Under the pieces are notes generated by a model. It was not told the origin of the DNA and searched no databases. It saw only the letters and a program-made list of their open reading frames with translations. The translations under genes were made by a program, and so were the position numbers. From positions 1,832,928-1,896,927 of the forward strand of contig JAHBXH010000001.1 in the NCBI GenBank assembly GCA_019636555.1: 64,000 nucleotides of DNA, read 5' to 3'. This DNA is from Phycisphaeraceae bacterium. GTDB taxonomy: Bacteria > Planctomycetota > Phycisphaerae > Phycisphaerales > UBA1924. Shown in pieces: positions 16,809 to 27,523 of the stretch. Position 1 is the first letter of the stretch. Every line of letters starts with the position of its first letter.

Positions 16809-18164
16809 ATGTCAGAAAAGGTCAATGTGCTTCTGGTCGGTGGCGGCGGGCGTGAACACGCGATCGCTCGGAAACTGCGCGAATCGCGCCGGCTTGGCGA
16901 TCTGTGGATCACGCATCCGGAGAACGCGGGGTTGTCGAAGCTGGCGAAGCCGGTTGATGTTCCGGTGAGCTTCCGAGAGATCTACAGGCTCGAGCAATTC
17001 TGTGACAAAAACAAGGTCGGGCTGGTGGTCATCGGGCCGGAAGACCCGCTTTGCGAGGGATGGACGGACAAGCTTCGCGCGCCGGGGCGGATGGTGTTTG
17101 GGCCGTCTGCGGAAGCCGCGAAACTCGAAGGCGACAAGGCGTGGTCGAAGCAATTGATGCGGTCGGCGTCGATCCCGACGGGCGATGCACGGATTTTCAC
17201 GGATTACCGCGCGGCGAAGGACTATCTCGCGTCGCGCGAGAGCCCACCGGCCCTCGACAATCGCTCGCGCGGATTGGTTGCCAAGAGCAGAGATGCCCAC
17301 GCCGAAGCGCCCCCTGTGATCAAGGCGGCGGGGCTTGCGAAGGGCAAGGGGGTTGTCGTGCCACAGACGTTCAAAGAGGCGCACGAGGCGCTCGAGCGGA
17401 TGATGGTGAAGAAGGAATTCGGCGATGCGGGGCGGCGCGTTGTGATCGAAGAGCGGCTGGAAGGCACGGAGGTTTCGGTTCTGGCGATCGTGGACGGCGG
17501 GAACATTCTGGTATTGCCGGCGTGCCGCGATCACAAGCGGCTCCAGGACGGGGACAAGGGGCCGAACACGGGCGGCATGGGCGCGTATTGCCCGGCCGAG
17601 AATATCGACGAGGAGACACTGCGTCATGTGGAGCGCGAGATCCTGGTGCCGACGATCGATGCGCTACGGCGGGACGGGATTGAGTACAAGGGTGTTTTGT
17701 ACGCGGGGATCATGCTGACGCCCGCGGGACCGAAGGTGCTCGAGTTCAACTGCCGCTTCGGTGACCCGGAGTGTCAGCCGCTGATGGCGCGATTGAAGAG
17801 CGATTTGATCGATCTTCTGTGCGGCGCGTGCGAGGGAACGCTCGACCGGGTGGAAGTGGAATGGGACGAACGCGCGGCGAGCTGCGTTGTGATGGCCGCA
17901 CGCGGCTATCCGGAAGCGCCGAAGAAGGGGGCGCCCATTCAGGGCATCGAGGACGCGGAGAAGGTGAAGGATGTGGTTGTTTCGATTGCCGGCGCGACGC
18001 GCGATCGGGACGGGGCGACCGTGACGAACGGTGGGCGTGTGCTGGGCGTGACCGGCCTCGGAGCGACTGTCGCGGAGGCGAGCGCCAAGGCCTATGAGGC
18101 GGTGCGAATGATCAGCTTCGAGGGCGCGCAGTTCCGTACTGATATCGGCGTTGCATCGAAATGA
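16809..18164 (+). CDS. purD: Phosphoribosylamine-glycine ligase (GAR synthetase)
   Basis: A 451-residue ATP-grasp enzyme of purine synthesis that joins glycine to 5-phosphoribosylamine. Visible are the N-terminal GGGGREHAIARKL, KAAGLAKGKGVVVP in the ATP-grasp lid, the GTEVSVLAIVDG strand, the loop QDGDKGPNTGGMGAY, and LEFNCRFGDPECQPLM with metal-binding residues. An insertion of about 22 residues (from ESPPALDNRS to AKSRDAHAEA) lies between DYLA and the conserved PPVIKAAGLA. The ATG at 16809 has GGGAG seven bases upstream. No other pur gene is nearby. Confidence 0.95.
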   Translation: MSEKVNVLLVGGGGREHAIARKLRESRRLGDLWITHPENAGLSKLAKPVDVPVSFREIYRLEQFCDKNKVGLVVIGPEDPLCEGWTDKLRAPGRMVFGPSAEAAKLEGDKAWSKQLMRSASIPTGDARIFTDYRAAKDYLASRESPPALDNRSRGLVAKSRDAHAEAPPVIKAAGLAKGKGVVVPQTFKEAHEALERMMVKKEFGDAGRRVVIEERLEGTEVSVLAIVDGGNILVLPACRDHKRLQDGDKGPNTGGMGAYCPAENIDEETLRHVEREILVPTIDALRRDGIEYKGVLYAGIMLTPAGPKVLEFNCRFGDPECQPLMARLKSDLIDLLCGACEGTLDRVEVEWDERAASCVVMAARGYPEAPKKGAPIQGIEDAEKVKDVVVSIAGATRDRDGATVTNGGRVLGVTGLGATVAEASAKAYEAVRMISFEGAQFRTDIGVASK

Positions 18165-18197
18165 ACGATGATGCGAGCCCGTTCCGCCGGAAAGCGA

Positions 18198-19583
18198 TCA
18201 CCGTTGCTGCGTATTTGACGTGAGCCCGCGCAGGGTGGCGAGAAAATCTCCGGGTCGTTGCCACGGCACCGTGCGCGAAATCGCGCGATAAACAATTTCA
18301 ATCGCCGGAACGGAGGGCGCGCCGGAGACCCGCGAGGGGATCGATCCGACTCGGAGGAGAAAACTCGCGAGTGGATCGGATTTGGGTCCGAAGACGCGCA
18401 CTTCGACGAATTCGTCCGAGGGCGGTGGCGGGGCGTCGAGAATTCGAGTCCCCGAGGAAGGCGTTTCGCAGAGCAGCCGTAGTAATTCGCGGACCGGAGG
18501 ATCCGCCTCGCCGAATTTGCCGGATGAATCCCGCTCGACCACAGCGCGCCGGCCGGAGAATCTGATCTCGACCGACGCGATGTCGGCCGGGGGCAGGTCG
18601 AGGGAAATCCGCGACACGAACATTCCGGCGTCGGTTGGAATGGCCCGCAGTGTCGCTTCGTTCACGATTGCGATTTCCGGCCCCCAGAGCGCGGCGCTCT
18701 CGCCGGACTGGCGCGCAGTGATTCTGACCATCCGTGAATTCGAGTCGATCAGCGTGCCGAGTTCCATTGCCTGCTCGATTTCCAGGTGATCGCGTGTGCC
18801 CGGAACTTTGGCCGCGAAATGGATGACTCGTGCGGGCGAGGCCCACGCATCTTCGGGTGTCGCGTTCGGGGGCAGGAACCGATCGACGGCAGATTTGGAG
18901 AGCAGAAGCAGGGCGCCTTCGACTCCCGCGGCATCGGCTTTGATCGCGATCGGGTCGCGCATGATCCAGGCGCCGCCCGCCTTGACGACATCGAAGGTCG
19001 CGGACCCGGACCGCGAGCGGAGTTCGGTTGTTGCGGCCGTTGGCCAGAAGAGAAGATCCTTCGATCGCCAGGAGTCGATCGCGCTCCATGCGAGTGCTCG
19101 GACAAACTGCTCGTCGACTTCAGCCACCGCGGCGACACGCCCGTCGGCGCCGAGACGGGCGATGCTTCCGGTTCCGCCAAGCGGATTGGGGTCAACCGCG
19201 AGGCGGATCGGGCTGCCGGAACCTCGTGAGAGGGTCAGAAACAGAGCGGTTGGCATGGCGCGGGCATCGCCACCTTCGCGAGCTTCTGCAAGCAGCCGCA
19301 GGAGGCCCTGCACGCGGCCGGTCTCGGCGGGCCAGGGTGGCGTTCGTGCGTTGTCTTTGGGCTGGGAAAGGAGGATCCAGTAGGGATCGAACGGGGCCCG
19401 ATCGAGGCGGGCGCGTTCGCCGTCGGGCCATTCGATCTCGATCTGAGAAACCTGCGACGGGGAAAAATCGGGAAGGAGCTGCACGGACGCCGATTGCAGC
19501 ACCGGTCGCGGCTGCGTGAGCCAAACAATGATCCCGAGCACGAGAGCAGTAAGAACCCAGAAAAGTGCGGCCGAGCGCGACAT
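18198..19583 (-). CDS. DUF4340-like membrane-anchored protein
   Basis: A 461-residue protein with one N-terminal transmembrane helix (ALFWVLTALVLGIIVWL) and a repeated extracytoplasmic region whose pattern (LPDFSPSQVSQIEIEWPDG near residue 40, later LPPADIASVEIRFSGRRAVV) fits DUF4340. That family often accompanies ABC exporters of the gliding type, but none is adjacent here. The start at 19583 is supported by TACACT exactly six bases upstream on the minus strand and by the signal anchor. Longer reading to 20135 is antisense to the peptidase gene. Function unknown. Confidence 0.75.
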   Translation of the reverse strand: MSRSAALFWVLTALVLGIIVWLTQPRPVLQSASVQLLPDFSPSQVSQIEIEWPDGERARLDRAPFDPYWILLSQPKDNARTPPWPAETGRVQGLLRLLAEAREGGDARAMPTALFLTLSRGSGSPIRLAVDPNPLGGTGSIARLGADGRVAAVAEVDEQFVRALAWSAIDSWRSKDLLFWPTAATTELRSRSGSATFDVVKAGGAWIMRDPIAIKADAAGVEGALLLLSKSAVDRFLPPNATPEDAWASPARVIHFAAKVPGTRDHLEIEQAMELGTLIDSNSRMVRITARQSGESAALWGPEIAIVNEATLRAIPTDAGMFVSRISLDLPPADIASVEIRFSGRRAVVERDSSGKFGEADPPVRELLRLLCETPSSGTRILDAPPPPSDEFVEVRVFGPKSDPLASFLLRVGSIPSRVSGAPSVPAIEIVYRAISRTVPWQRPGDFLATLRGLTSNTQQR

Positions 19584-19589
19584 CGGAGC

Positions 19590-19595
19590 AGTGTA
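19590..19595 (-). promoter_or_regulatory. -10 box, leaderless type (DUF4340 gene)
   Basis: TACACT on the minus strand, six bases before the ATG at 19583, with no Shine-Dalgarno sequence. Confidence 0.5.
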
Positions 19596-19640
19596 GAGCC
19601 GGATGAGATTGCGCGCTCGCGGCGGGAAACGGAGCCTGAG

Positions 19641-20354
19641 CTGAATTCGACGAAGCCCATCATCGGAATCACTCCTGACGTGTCGGAGCAGGGGGGGCGC
19701 GTCAGGCTCGACGTGGCGCTTCAATACTGCCACGCGGTTGAGCGGGCCGGCGGAGTGCCGGTGATTCTGGCGCCCATGATTTCGATGCTGGACGAGTACG
19801 CGGCCCGCTGCGACGGTTTTTTGCTGACTGGCGGCGGCGATCCTCGCACCGAACCATTCGGAGTTGCCACGCATTCGCGGGTCACGCCTCAACACCAAAT
19901 CCGGCAGGAATTCGAAACGATGCTTCTCGCCAGGCTCGATGGCGAGAAAACCACACCGGTGCTGGGCGTGTGTCTTGGGATGCAGATGATGTGCCTGGTT
20001 GCCGGCGGCACGCTGAATCAGCGAATGGAGGACAGCGTGCCGACGCACGCCGAGCACTGGAACTCCGAGCATCGGGTTGCACCGATTGGGTCTCCGCGCC
20101 GCTTCGAACTCTCGGGGCTTGTGCACAGCCGGCATCGGCAGGCGGTGACGGGGGCGGGGACGCTGGTTCCGATTGCGAGCAGTCCGGACGGTATACTGGA
20201 AGCCGTAGTCGATGAATCAAAGGAGTTCTATCTCGGCGTGCAATGGCATCCGGAGCGGACGCCCGATGCCGCGGTCGGGCAGAGACTCTTTGACCAGTTC
20301 ATTGCCGCGGCAACCGGTTCTTCCTCGGGCCGCCGCGTTCCGCGGGGCAGTTGA
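19641..20354 (+). CDS. Class I glutamine amidotransferase-like hydrolase (peptidase C26)
   Basis: About 237 residues from KPIIGITPDVSEQGGRVRLD onward, related to gamma-glutamyl-gamma-aminobutyrate hydrolase (PuuD). The nucleophile elbow VLGVCLGMQMM carries the catalytic Cys, and GVQWHPERTPD supplies His and Glu. It should cleave a gamma-glutamyl amide. The start is uncertain. The in-frame CTG at 19641 is preceded by GGAG six bases away, while an ATG further upstream (19494) lies deep inside the divergent DUF4340 gene. No other putrescine-degradation gene is visible, so the substrate is open. Confidence 0.8.
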   Translation: MNSTKPIIGITPDVSEQGGRVRLDVALQYCHAVERAGGVPVILAPMISMLDEYAARCDGFLLTGGGDPRTEPFGVATHSRVTPQHQIRQEFETMLLARLDGEKTTPVLGVCLGMQMMCLVAGGTLNQRMEDSVPTHAEHWNSEHRVAPIGSPRRFELSGLVHSRHRQAVTGAGTLVPIASSPDGILEAVVDESKEFYLGVQWHPERTPDAAVGQRLFDQFIAAATGSSSGRRVPRGS

Positions 20355-20362
20355 TCGCGGCG

Positions 20363-20989
20363 TCAACTCGTGAGGGCGTTTCCGAAGGATTCATCCGCGA
20401 CATCGAGCTCGCGCACGCCCCGCAAGCGGCGCATTCGTTCGACGTTCTGACGGACCAACTCGCGGACATTCTCGGAGTCGCGGATACTCGGGAACAAGAG
20501 TTCCGGTTGATTCGGATCGCTCGTGATCATTTTGAGTGAACCCAGACCGAGCATCCGTTGGATGAGATTTCGAGTGAGGATGGTGTCTTTCACGCGGTAC
20601 AACTCGACCTGGTCGTATTGCTTGCTGAGGACTCCCGACTCGACCTTGATGCGCTGGCTGCTGAGCGAAAAGCCGATATTGCGGAGCTCGATGTATTTCC
20701 AGATCGCGATCGGAATGGGAATGAGCAGAAGGCACGCGGCGAACCAGCCCGCGTTGAGCCACTGACTTGGGGAGCCATTCCAAACCTGCTCCTCCGGTCC
20801 GGCGGAGGCGCGGCGACCGCTCGAAGGCGGAGCCGGAAAGTCGGAGTCTTCGGCATCGGCCGAAATGGAGCGGGCGGAAAGACCCTCGGCGAGAACGGCC
20901 TGCTCGGCATCGGCGATGCTTGCTGCCGCGACAACTCTCTTGACAGTCCTGCCCGACGCATCGGTCGCGAGGACGGTGAAATTCTGCAC
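20363..20989 (-). CDS. Bacterial PH-domain membrane protein
   Basis: 208 residues from a GTG with AAGGGG six bases upstream. An N-terminal 50-residue segment (MQNFTVLATDASGRTVKR) resembles the small domain often found at the start of planctomycete membrane proteins. A hydrophobic segment near 85-102 (WFAACLLLIPIPIAIW) is followed by a YdbS-like bPH_2 domain: LSSQRIKVESGVLSKQYDQV, ELYRVKDTILTRNLIQRMLG, SLKMITSDP. Function is unknown for the family. The gene converges with the C26 hydrolase gene. Confidence 0.8.
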   Translation of the reverse strand: MQNFTVLATDASGRTVKRVVAAASIADAEQAVLAEGLSARSISADAEDSDFPAPPSSGRRASAGPEEQVWNGSPSQWLNAGWFAACLLLIPIPIAIWKYIELRNIGFSLSSQRIKVESGVLSKQYDQVELYRVKDTILTRNLIQRMLGLGSLKMITSDPNQPELLFPSIRDSENVRELVRQNVERMRRLRGVRELDVADESFGNALTS

Positions 20990-21120
20990 CGCATTCCCCT
21001 TTCAAGCGATCATTGGGAAAGTCGGGGGCAGCATATCGCGCCGTAGCCCCAAATCGAGTAGACTCGAGCCGATGGTTGCGTCGTGTGTATGCCCGAGAGT
21101 GCATTGACAGGAGCAGCACG

Positions 21121-21459
21121 ATGAAGATAGAAGGCGAAGGACAACTGCTGAGAATCTTTGTCGGCGAAGACGACACATTCGACGGTCGGCCGCTGCACGA
21201 GGCGATCGTGCAGACCGCACGGACGACTGGGATCGCCGGGGCGACGGTGCTCCGAGGCGTGCTCGGCTATGGAGCCAATTCGCTGCTCCATCGCCCTCCT
21301 CAGCCCGGGATTCCGAGTGAACTCCCCTTGTGCGTGGAAATCGTGGACCGGGCGGAGAAAATCAAGGCGTTTTTGCCGGTCGTGGACAAAATGGTCCGCG
21401 AGGGGCTGATGACGCTTGAAAAGGTCAATATTGTGATGTACCGGAGCCGGCGCACGTAG
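21121..21459 (+). CDS. DUF190 protein
   Basis: 112 residues with the full DUF190 pattern: LLRIFVGEDDTFDGRPLHEAIV, GIAGATVLRGVLGYGANSLLH, LPLCVEIVDRAEKIKAFLPVV. The fold is PII/ferredoxin-like. The family often neighbours fluoride exporters (CrcB), but none is seen here. AGGAG lies seven bases before the ATG. A candidate TAGACT box near 21058 precedes it. Confidence 0.9.
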   Translation: MKIEGEGQLLRIFVGEDDTFDGRPLHEAIVQTARTTGIAGATVLRGVLGYGANSLLHRPPQPGIPSELPLCVEIVDRAEKIKAFLPVVDKMVREGLMTLEKVNIVMYRSRRT

Positions 21460-21510
21460 CGTGAGTGTGCGAGTGGCCGAGTCAGGGCCGCCGGGCAAGG
21501 ATGCCTTTGA

Positions 21511-22032
21511 ATGTCGAATGTCTTCTCCTCGTCGTATCCGATTTCACGCTCACCCGGCGTTTGCGCGGCGAGCGGACGTGCCTTTTTGCCCGGCGAGCGC
21601 GTTGTGGCGACGCTTTCGAATCGCGACGAAGAATTCGTGAGGACGGATTTTTCGAGTGAATCATGGACGGGTGGCGCCCGGCCGACCGGTCTGTTTGCGC
21701 ATTGGACGACCGTGTTTCAGCCCGGGGCGGATGCTCGCAAGACCAAGCTTTCGGATGAAGAGGCATCGGAACTTTTCGAGCAACTCGACAATCCACAGAC
21801 TCCGGCGCAGGAAGCGTTCCGGTTTGTGCTCGCGTTGTTCCTCGTCCGGCGAAGACTGTTTGTCTATGAGGGTTCGAAAGACGGGATGCTGCGGGTGCGG
21901 GCGCGGACTCGCGCGGATGAGATACAGGCGCCTGTCGTCGAAGTGCGCGAGGTTTCAATGAAAGACGAGTCGCTCGCGGGCGCGCTTGACCAGCTGAAGG
22001 AGCTGATTCCCGACCCGGTGGGGCAGGCTTGA
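21511..22032 (+). CDS. Conserved hypothetical protein, first gene of a three-gene unit
   Basis: A 173-residue soluble protein of unknown family. The N-terminus has CAASGRAFLPGERVVATL, which resembles half of a small zinc-ribbon-like motif but has only one cysteine. The middle contains FRFVLALFLVRRRLFVYEGS. An AAGG lies eight bases before the ATG. Its stop overlaps the TTG start of the next lipoprotein gene (TTGA), so it is translationally coupled to it and probably works with it in the envelope. Confidence 0.7.
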   Translation: MSNVFSSSYPISRSPGVCAASGRAFLPGERVVATLSNRDEEFVRTDFSSESWTGGARPTGLFAHWTTVFQPGADARKTKLSDEEASELFEQLDNPQTPAQEAFRFVLALFLVRRRLFVYEGSKDGMLRVRARTRADEIQAPVVEVREVSMKDESLAGALDQLKELIPDPVGQA

Positions 22033-22994
22033 AGTTGCGCGGGGTGTCATCGAGGCTCTTTGCACGCGTGCTTGCGGGCGCGTTGATCGCGGCCGGATTG
22101 TGGACGGGCGGTTGCCAGAGCTCCCCGCAGACGCCCGGCGGCGGAAATGTCGCGCAGCCGAAAGCGTTGCCGCCGATCAAATCGGTGATCGATGCGCAGA
22201 ACGAACGAGTGCGCGGGCTGGATTCTCTGTGGGCGCGTGTTTCGCTGCGCGTGGACGGGCGGCTTGCGAACGCGACGCTCAACAAGGAAGAAGCGGAAGG
22301 CTACTTGCAGGTGATCTTTCCGACGAAGGTCGCGGTCATCATCAACAAACTCGGAAACACGTACTTCTATCTCGGCAGTAACGAGGAGCTGTATTGGTGG
22401 TTCGACCTCACCGGCGACAAGGTCGCGTTTTTCGGGCGGCACGCCAAAGCGACTCCGGAGACGGTTGATCGATTCGGGATTCCCGTGCACCCGCTCGACC
22501 TCATCGAGTTGATGGCGATCACGCCGATTCCGCTTCCGGGGCAGCCGGGAAGCCCGGAAAAGCTGCACTGGAGCACCGACAGGACGCTTCTTTGGTACGA
22601 CTTGCCAGCGCGTGGTTCGACGAAGCGTGTGCTTGTTGATCCGCAATCGATGCTTCCGGTGATGGTGGAGCTGTTGGACGGATCGGACAAGGTGGTCGTG
22701 CGGAGCGAGCTCTCGAAGTATGTTGCGTTTCAGTCCCGTTCCGTGGTGGGTGCGACGCCGAGCCTGCCGTCGCGGTGCATCATCAAGGTGCCGCGGCAGG
22801 ATCTGACAATCACGATCAATCTCAACGATCCGGGAAATGGAACCGCCGGAGGTAAGCCCATTAATCCCGCCGCGTTCGACTTCATCAAATTGTTGAAAGA
22901 GTCGTATCGGGTGCCCAGGTTGATCGATCTCGATAAGCGAGAAACGATGGATGGGGCCGAGCCCCCGACGGCGCCAGACGGAGCGAGCAAGTGA
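22029..22994 (+). CDS. Lipoprotein, LolA/outer-membrane-carrier-like
   Basis: 321 residues with a lipoprotein signal ending GLWTGGC. The body, with repeated beta-strand segments such as AEGYLQVIFPTKVAVIINKL and TYFYLGSNEELYWWFDL, resembles the LolA/LolB half-barrel fold, but this is judged by pattern only. The TTG start overlaps the previous stop by four bases and its own stop overlaps the next gene (GTGA). It is the middle gene of a tightly coupled trio. Confidence 0.7.
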   Translation: MKLRGVSSRLFARVLAGALIAAGLWTGGCQSSPQTPGGGNVAQPKALPPIKSVIDAQNERVRGLDSLWARVSLRVDGRLANATLNKEEAEGYLQVIFPTKVAVIINKLGNTYFYLGSNEELYWWFDLTGDKVAFFGRHAKATPETVDRFGIPVHPLDLIELMAITPIPLPGQPGSPEKLHWSTDRTLLWYDLPARGSTKRVLVDPQSMLPVMVELLDGSDKVVVRSELSKYVAFQSRSVVGATPSLPSRCIIKVPRQDLTITINLNDPGNGTAGGKPINPAAFDFIKLLKESYRVPRLIDLDKRETMDGAEPPTAPDGASK

Positions 22995-24691
22995 ACGGCG
23001 GCACTTTCTTTTCGCGCTGGCGAATGCCCGCGTCGCTCGCGGCCACACTTGTCGTGCTCATTGCCTGGCAAGCCTCGGCGCGACTCCCGAGTGCGGGTGC
23101 GCCGATGACTGACTTGCAGGCGTATCCGGCGGCGACGCATTCGTGGTTCGTCATGCCGGCTGTCGGGGGTCGCGAATACGTTCTCGCGCACGTTCCGCCC
23201 AGAGCCGCATCGGACAATTCGGGGCGCCCGGCGGCACAAGGGTTGTATCGAAGTGTGACGCGGCTGACCGAGGTGCCCGAGGCGCTTGCCGCGTGGGAGA
23301 ATGCGGTCTTCGCGGTGTTCAGTCCGCGCGCCGATGTCAGCGGCGACCCCGCGAGCGCGACGCGGACCGTACGAGCGCTCCGGGCGCAGCGCTTTTCCGA
23401 CTCGGATCTGTGGGTCGATCAACCTTCGGGGAGGATGGACACGCTGCCGAGTCTCCCGGGAATGTCGAAGCTTGCGGGCGTTGCGGCAGGCCCTTTGGGG
23501 CCGGTCGCGCTCCTGGTCGACGAACCTGAAGAAGCGCTCCGCCTTCTGTTGTTGAGCGATCGGGCTTGGCGATCGATCGAGATTCCGGAAGCGCTGTGCA
23601 AGATGCAGCGAGACACGGGTGGTACTCGGTTCGGCGTGTTCGCCGATGCCCGAGCAATCTATTTGGTTGCGTGGCGCCGAGGACATTGGGAAGTCTGGAC
23701 CGAAGAATGGACGGAGATCAAATCCGACGGTGAGCCGAAGTGGAGGTCGAGCTGGACCGCTGAGAGATTCTCGCCTTCCGGGAGCGAAGCAATCCCGCCG
23801 ACGGCGACGTGGATGCGCGTCGGCGGCCGGTGGTATGCGGCGGCAAATGCCGGGACTGATGCGATCGACGTGTTCGAGATCTCGCCGGGGTATGTCCGGC
23901 GTATCGCCGATGTCCAGCCCGTCGGACAGGTGCGCGCGCTAGTCCCGCTTGACGGGCTCGCGCGATTGATGGTCGTTTCGGCGACGCGCCAAAGCAGTCC
24001 CGACGCGAAGATTCTCGGCGTGACCCCGACCCCTGGAGCGAAGGTGATCGAGTTTTCGCTGCTGACAGGCCGGATTTTCTACTCGGGTCCGGCTCAGCCG
24101 CTCGATCCGCTGGGGTCGGGGGAGTTTCGCTTCATCGCGATCGGATTGGTCCTCGCGATGGGACTCATTCTTGTGTTGGTGCTGCGCGCCGAAGAGCCCG
24201 ATGGGGTGCATCTTCCGGAAGGCTTCTCATTCGCGGAGCCGACTCGTCGGGCGATCGCCACCATTCTGGACATCGCGATTGTCGCGCTTCTTATTCCGCG
24301 TCTGACGGGCAACAGCGTTCTCGAATTGCTCGGCCCGATGGTCTGGTTGGACGGCGAGGCGTTCGAGACGCTTTTCCTTCTCGCGATCCTCGGCTGCATT
24401 GTCGGTACCGTGGGCGAGACGTTTTTTGGGCGCAGCCCCGGAAAATTGCTCGCGGATTGCGAAGTGATCTCCATCGCGCCGGCGAAACCGGGGGAACAGG
24501 CTGAATTGCGGCGACCTCGATTTGCCGGCAATCTGATTCGCAACGCGATCAAATGGTTCTTGTTTCCGGTTGCGGCGCTCGCGCTGATGGATGGTTCGGG
24601 GCGTCACCGGGGCGATCAATTCGCCCGTGCGGCAGTCGTCGTTCGCTTTGAGACGGAAGACGAAACCGACCGGCCGGATGACGACATGTGA
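22991..24691 (+). CDS. RDD-family membrane protein with large extracytoplasmic domain
   Basis: 566 residues. A signal sequence (LAATLVVLIAWQASA) precedes about 330 residues of likely beta-propeller character, then a transmembrane helix (FIAIGLVLAMGLILVLVL). A C-terminal RDD domain follows from about residue 415: EPTRRAIATILDIAIVALL, GETFFGRSPGKLLADCEVIS and RNAIKWFLFPVAALALMDG. RDD domains are membrane modules of mostly unknown role, some implicated in ion exchange. The GTG start overlaps the lipoprotein stop by four bases. Confidence 0.8.
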   Translation: MNGGTFFSRWRMPASLAATLVVLIAWQASARLPSAGAPMTDLQAYPAATHSWFVMPAVGGREYVLAHVPPRAASDNSGRPAAQGLYRSVTRLTEVPEALAAWENAVFAVFSPRADVSGDPASATRTVRALRAQRFSDSDLWVDQPSGRMDTLPSLPGMSKLAGVAAGPLGPVALLVDEPEEALRLLLLSDRAWRSIEIPEALCKMQRDTGGTRFGVFADARAIYLVAWRRGHWEVWTEEWTEIKSDGEPKWRSSWTAERFSPSGSEAIPPTATWMRVGGRWYAAANAGTDAIDVFEISPGYVRRIADVQPVGQVRALVPLDGLARLMVVSATRQSSPDAKILGVTPTPGAKVIEFSLLTGRIFYSGPAQPLDPLGSGEFRFIAIGLVLAMGLILVLVLRAEEPDGVHLPEGFSFAEPTRRAIATILDIAIVALLIPRLTGNSVLELLGPMVWLDGEAFETLFLLAILGCIVGTVGETFFGRSPGKLLADCEVISIAPAKPGEQAELRRPRFAGNLIRNAIKWFLFPVAALALMDGSGRHRGDQFARAAVVVRFETEDETDRPDDDM

Positions 24692-24693
24692 TT

Positions 24694-25260
24694 TCAGGCG
24701 GGCGCCGACTCGGCGAGCAGATCGCTGTATCCGGATGAAATCGGTTCGCCCAACAGCGGGCCGAGCGCTTCACGGATCTGCGCGATGGATTCGCGGCAGC
24801 GGCTCTCGCTGCAGCCCTTGGTCACCATCGCCTCCAGCTCGATGAATGTTCCAAGGTCGCGCACCATATCAAGATGAATGCGGACATTGCCGAGCAACAA
24901 GAGTTCGCGTGATTTGCGGACGACGAGCCAGGCCGGAAGCGGGCTGAACCCAAACCGTTCGAGCGCTTCGGCCTCGGAGTAGATCATGAAACGGCTGAGT
25001 TTCGGGGAGCTCGAGTCGGGGCGCTCGTAGAAGATCCACTCGGTCGGCTCGCCCGGAGTTTCGCGTTTTTTCAGGCGTGCATCGGCGACTTTGTAGTAGG
25101 TGTCGGTTTGTTCGAGCAGGCCGACGTATCGCGCGCCGAGCGCTTCGCACACCGACATGGCGAGAGGCAGATCGCGCAATTCGGCCTTGAATTCGACATT
25201 GCGCATGGTGCCGTCGTCTCCGCGATCTGGAAGCGTGGGCTTGGGGGCGGGCGTGGACAT
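24694..25260 (-). CDS. CYTH-domain protein (class IV adenylate cyclase-like)
   Basis: 188 residues. The CYTH signature ExExK appears as VEFKAEL near residue 22, with the family cores TDTYYKVADARLKKRE and the acidic IELEAMVTKG. Members act on triphosphates, as thiamine triphosphatase, adenylate cyclase CyaB or inorganic triphosphatase. Here the VEFKA form and ARYVGLLEQTDTYYKV are closest in style to CyaB-like proteins. The first 18 residues may not be translated, since a second Met (MRNVEFKAEL) starts right at the domain. It converges with the RDD gene and ends two bases after it. Confidence 0.85.
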   Translation of the reverse strand: MSTPAPKPTLPDRGDDGTMRNVEFKAELRDLPLAMSVCEALGARYVGLLEQTDTYYKVADARLKKRETPGEPTEWIFYERPDSSSPKLSRFMIYSEAEALERFGFSPLPAWLVVRKSRELLLLGNVRIHLDMVRDLGTFIELEAMVTKGCSESRCRESIAQIREALGPLLGEPISSGYSDLLAESAPA

Positions 25261-25297
25261 GTAGATTCTGCCGCGGATCGGGAGGAAGGCGAGGGGA

Positions 25298-27520
<2,223 letters not shown>

Positions 27521-27523
<3 letters not shown>

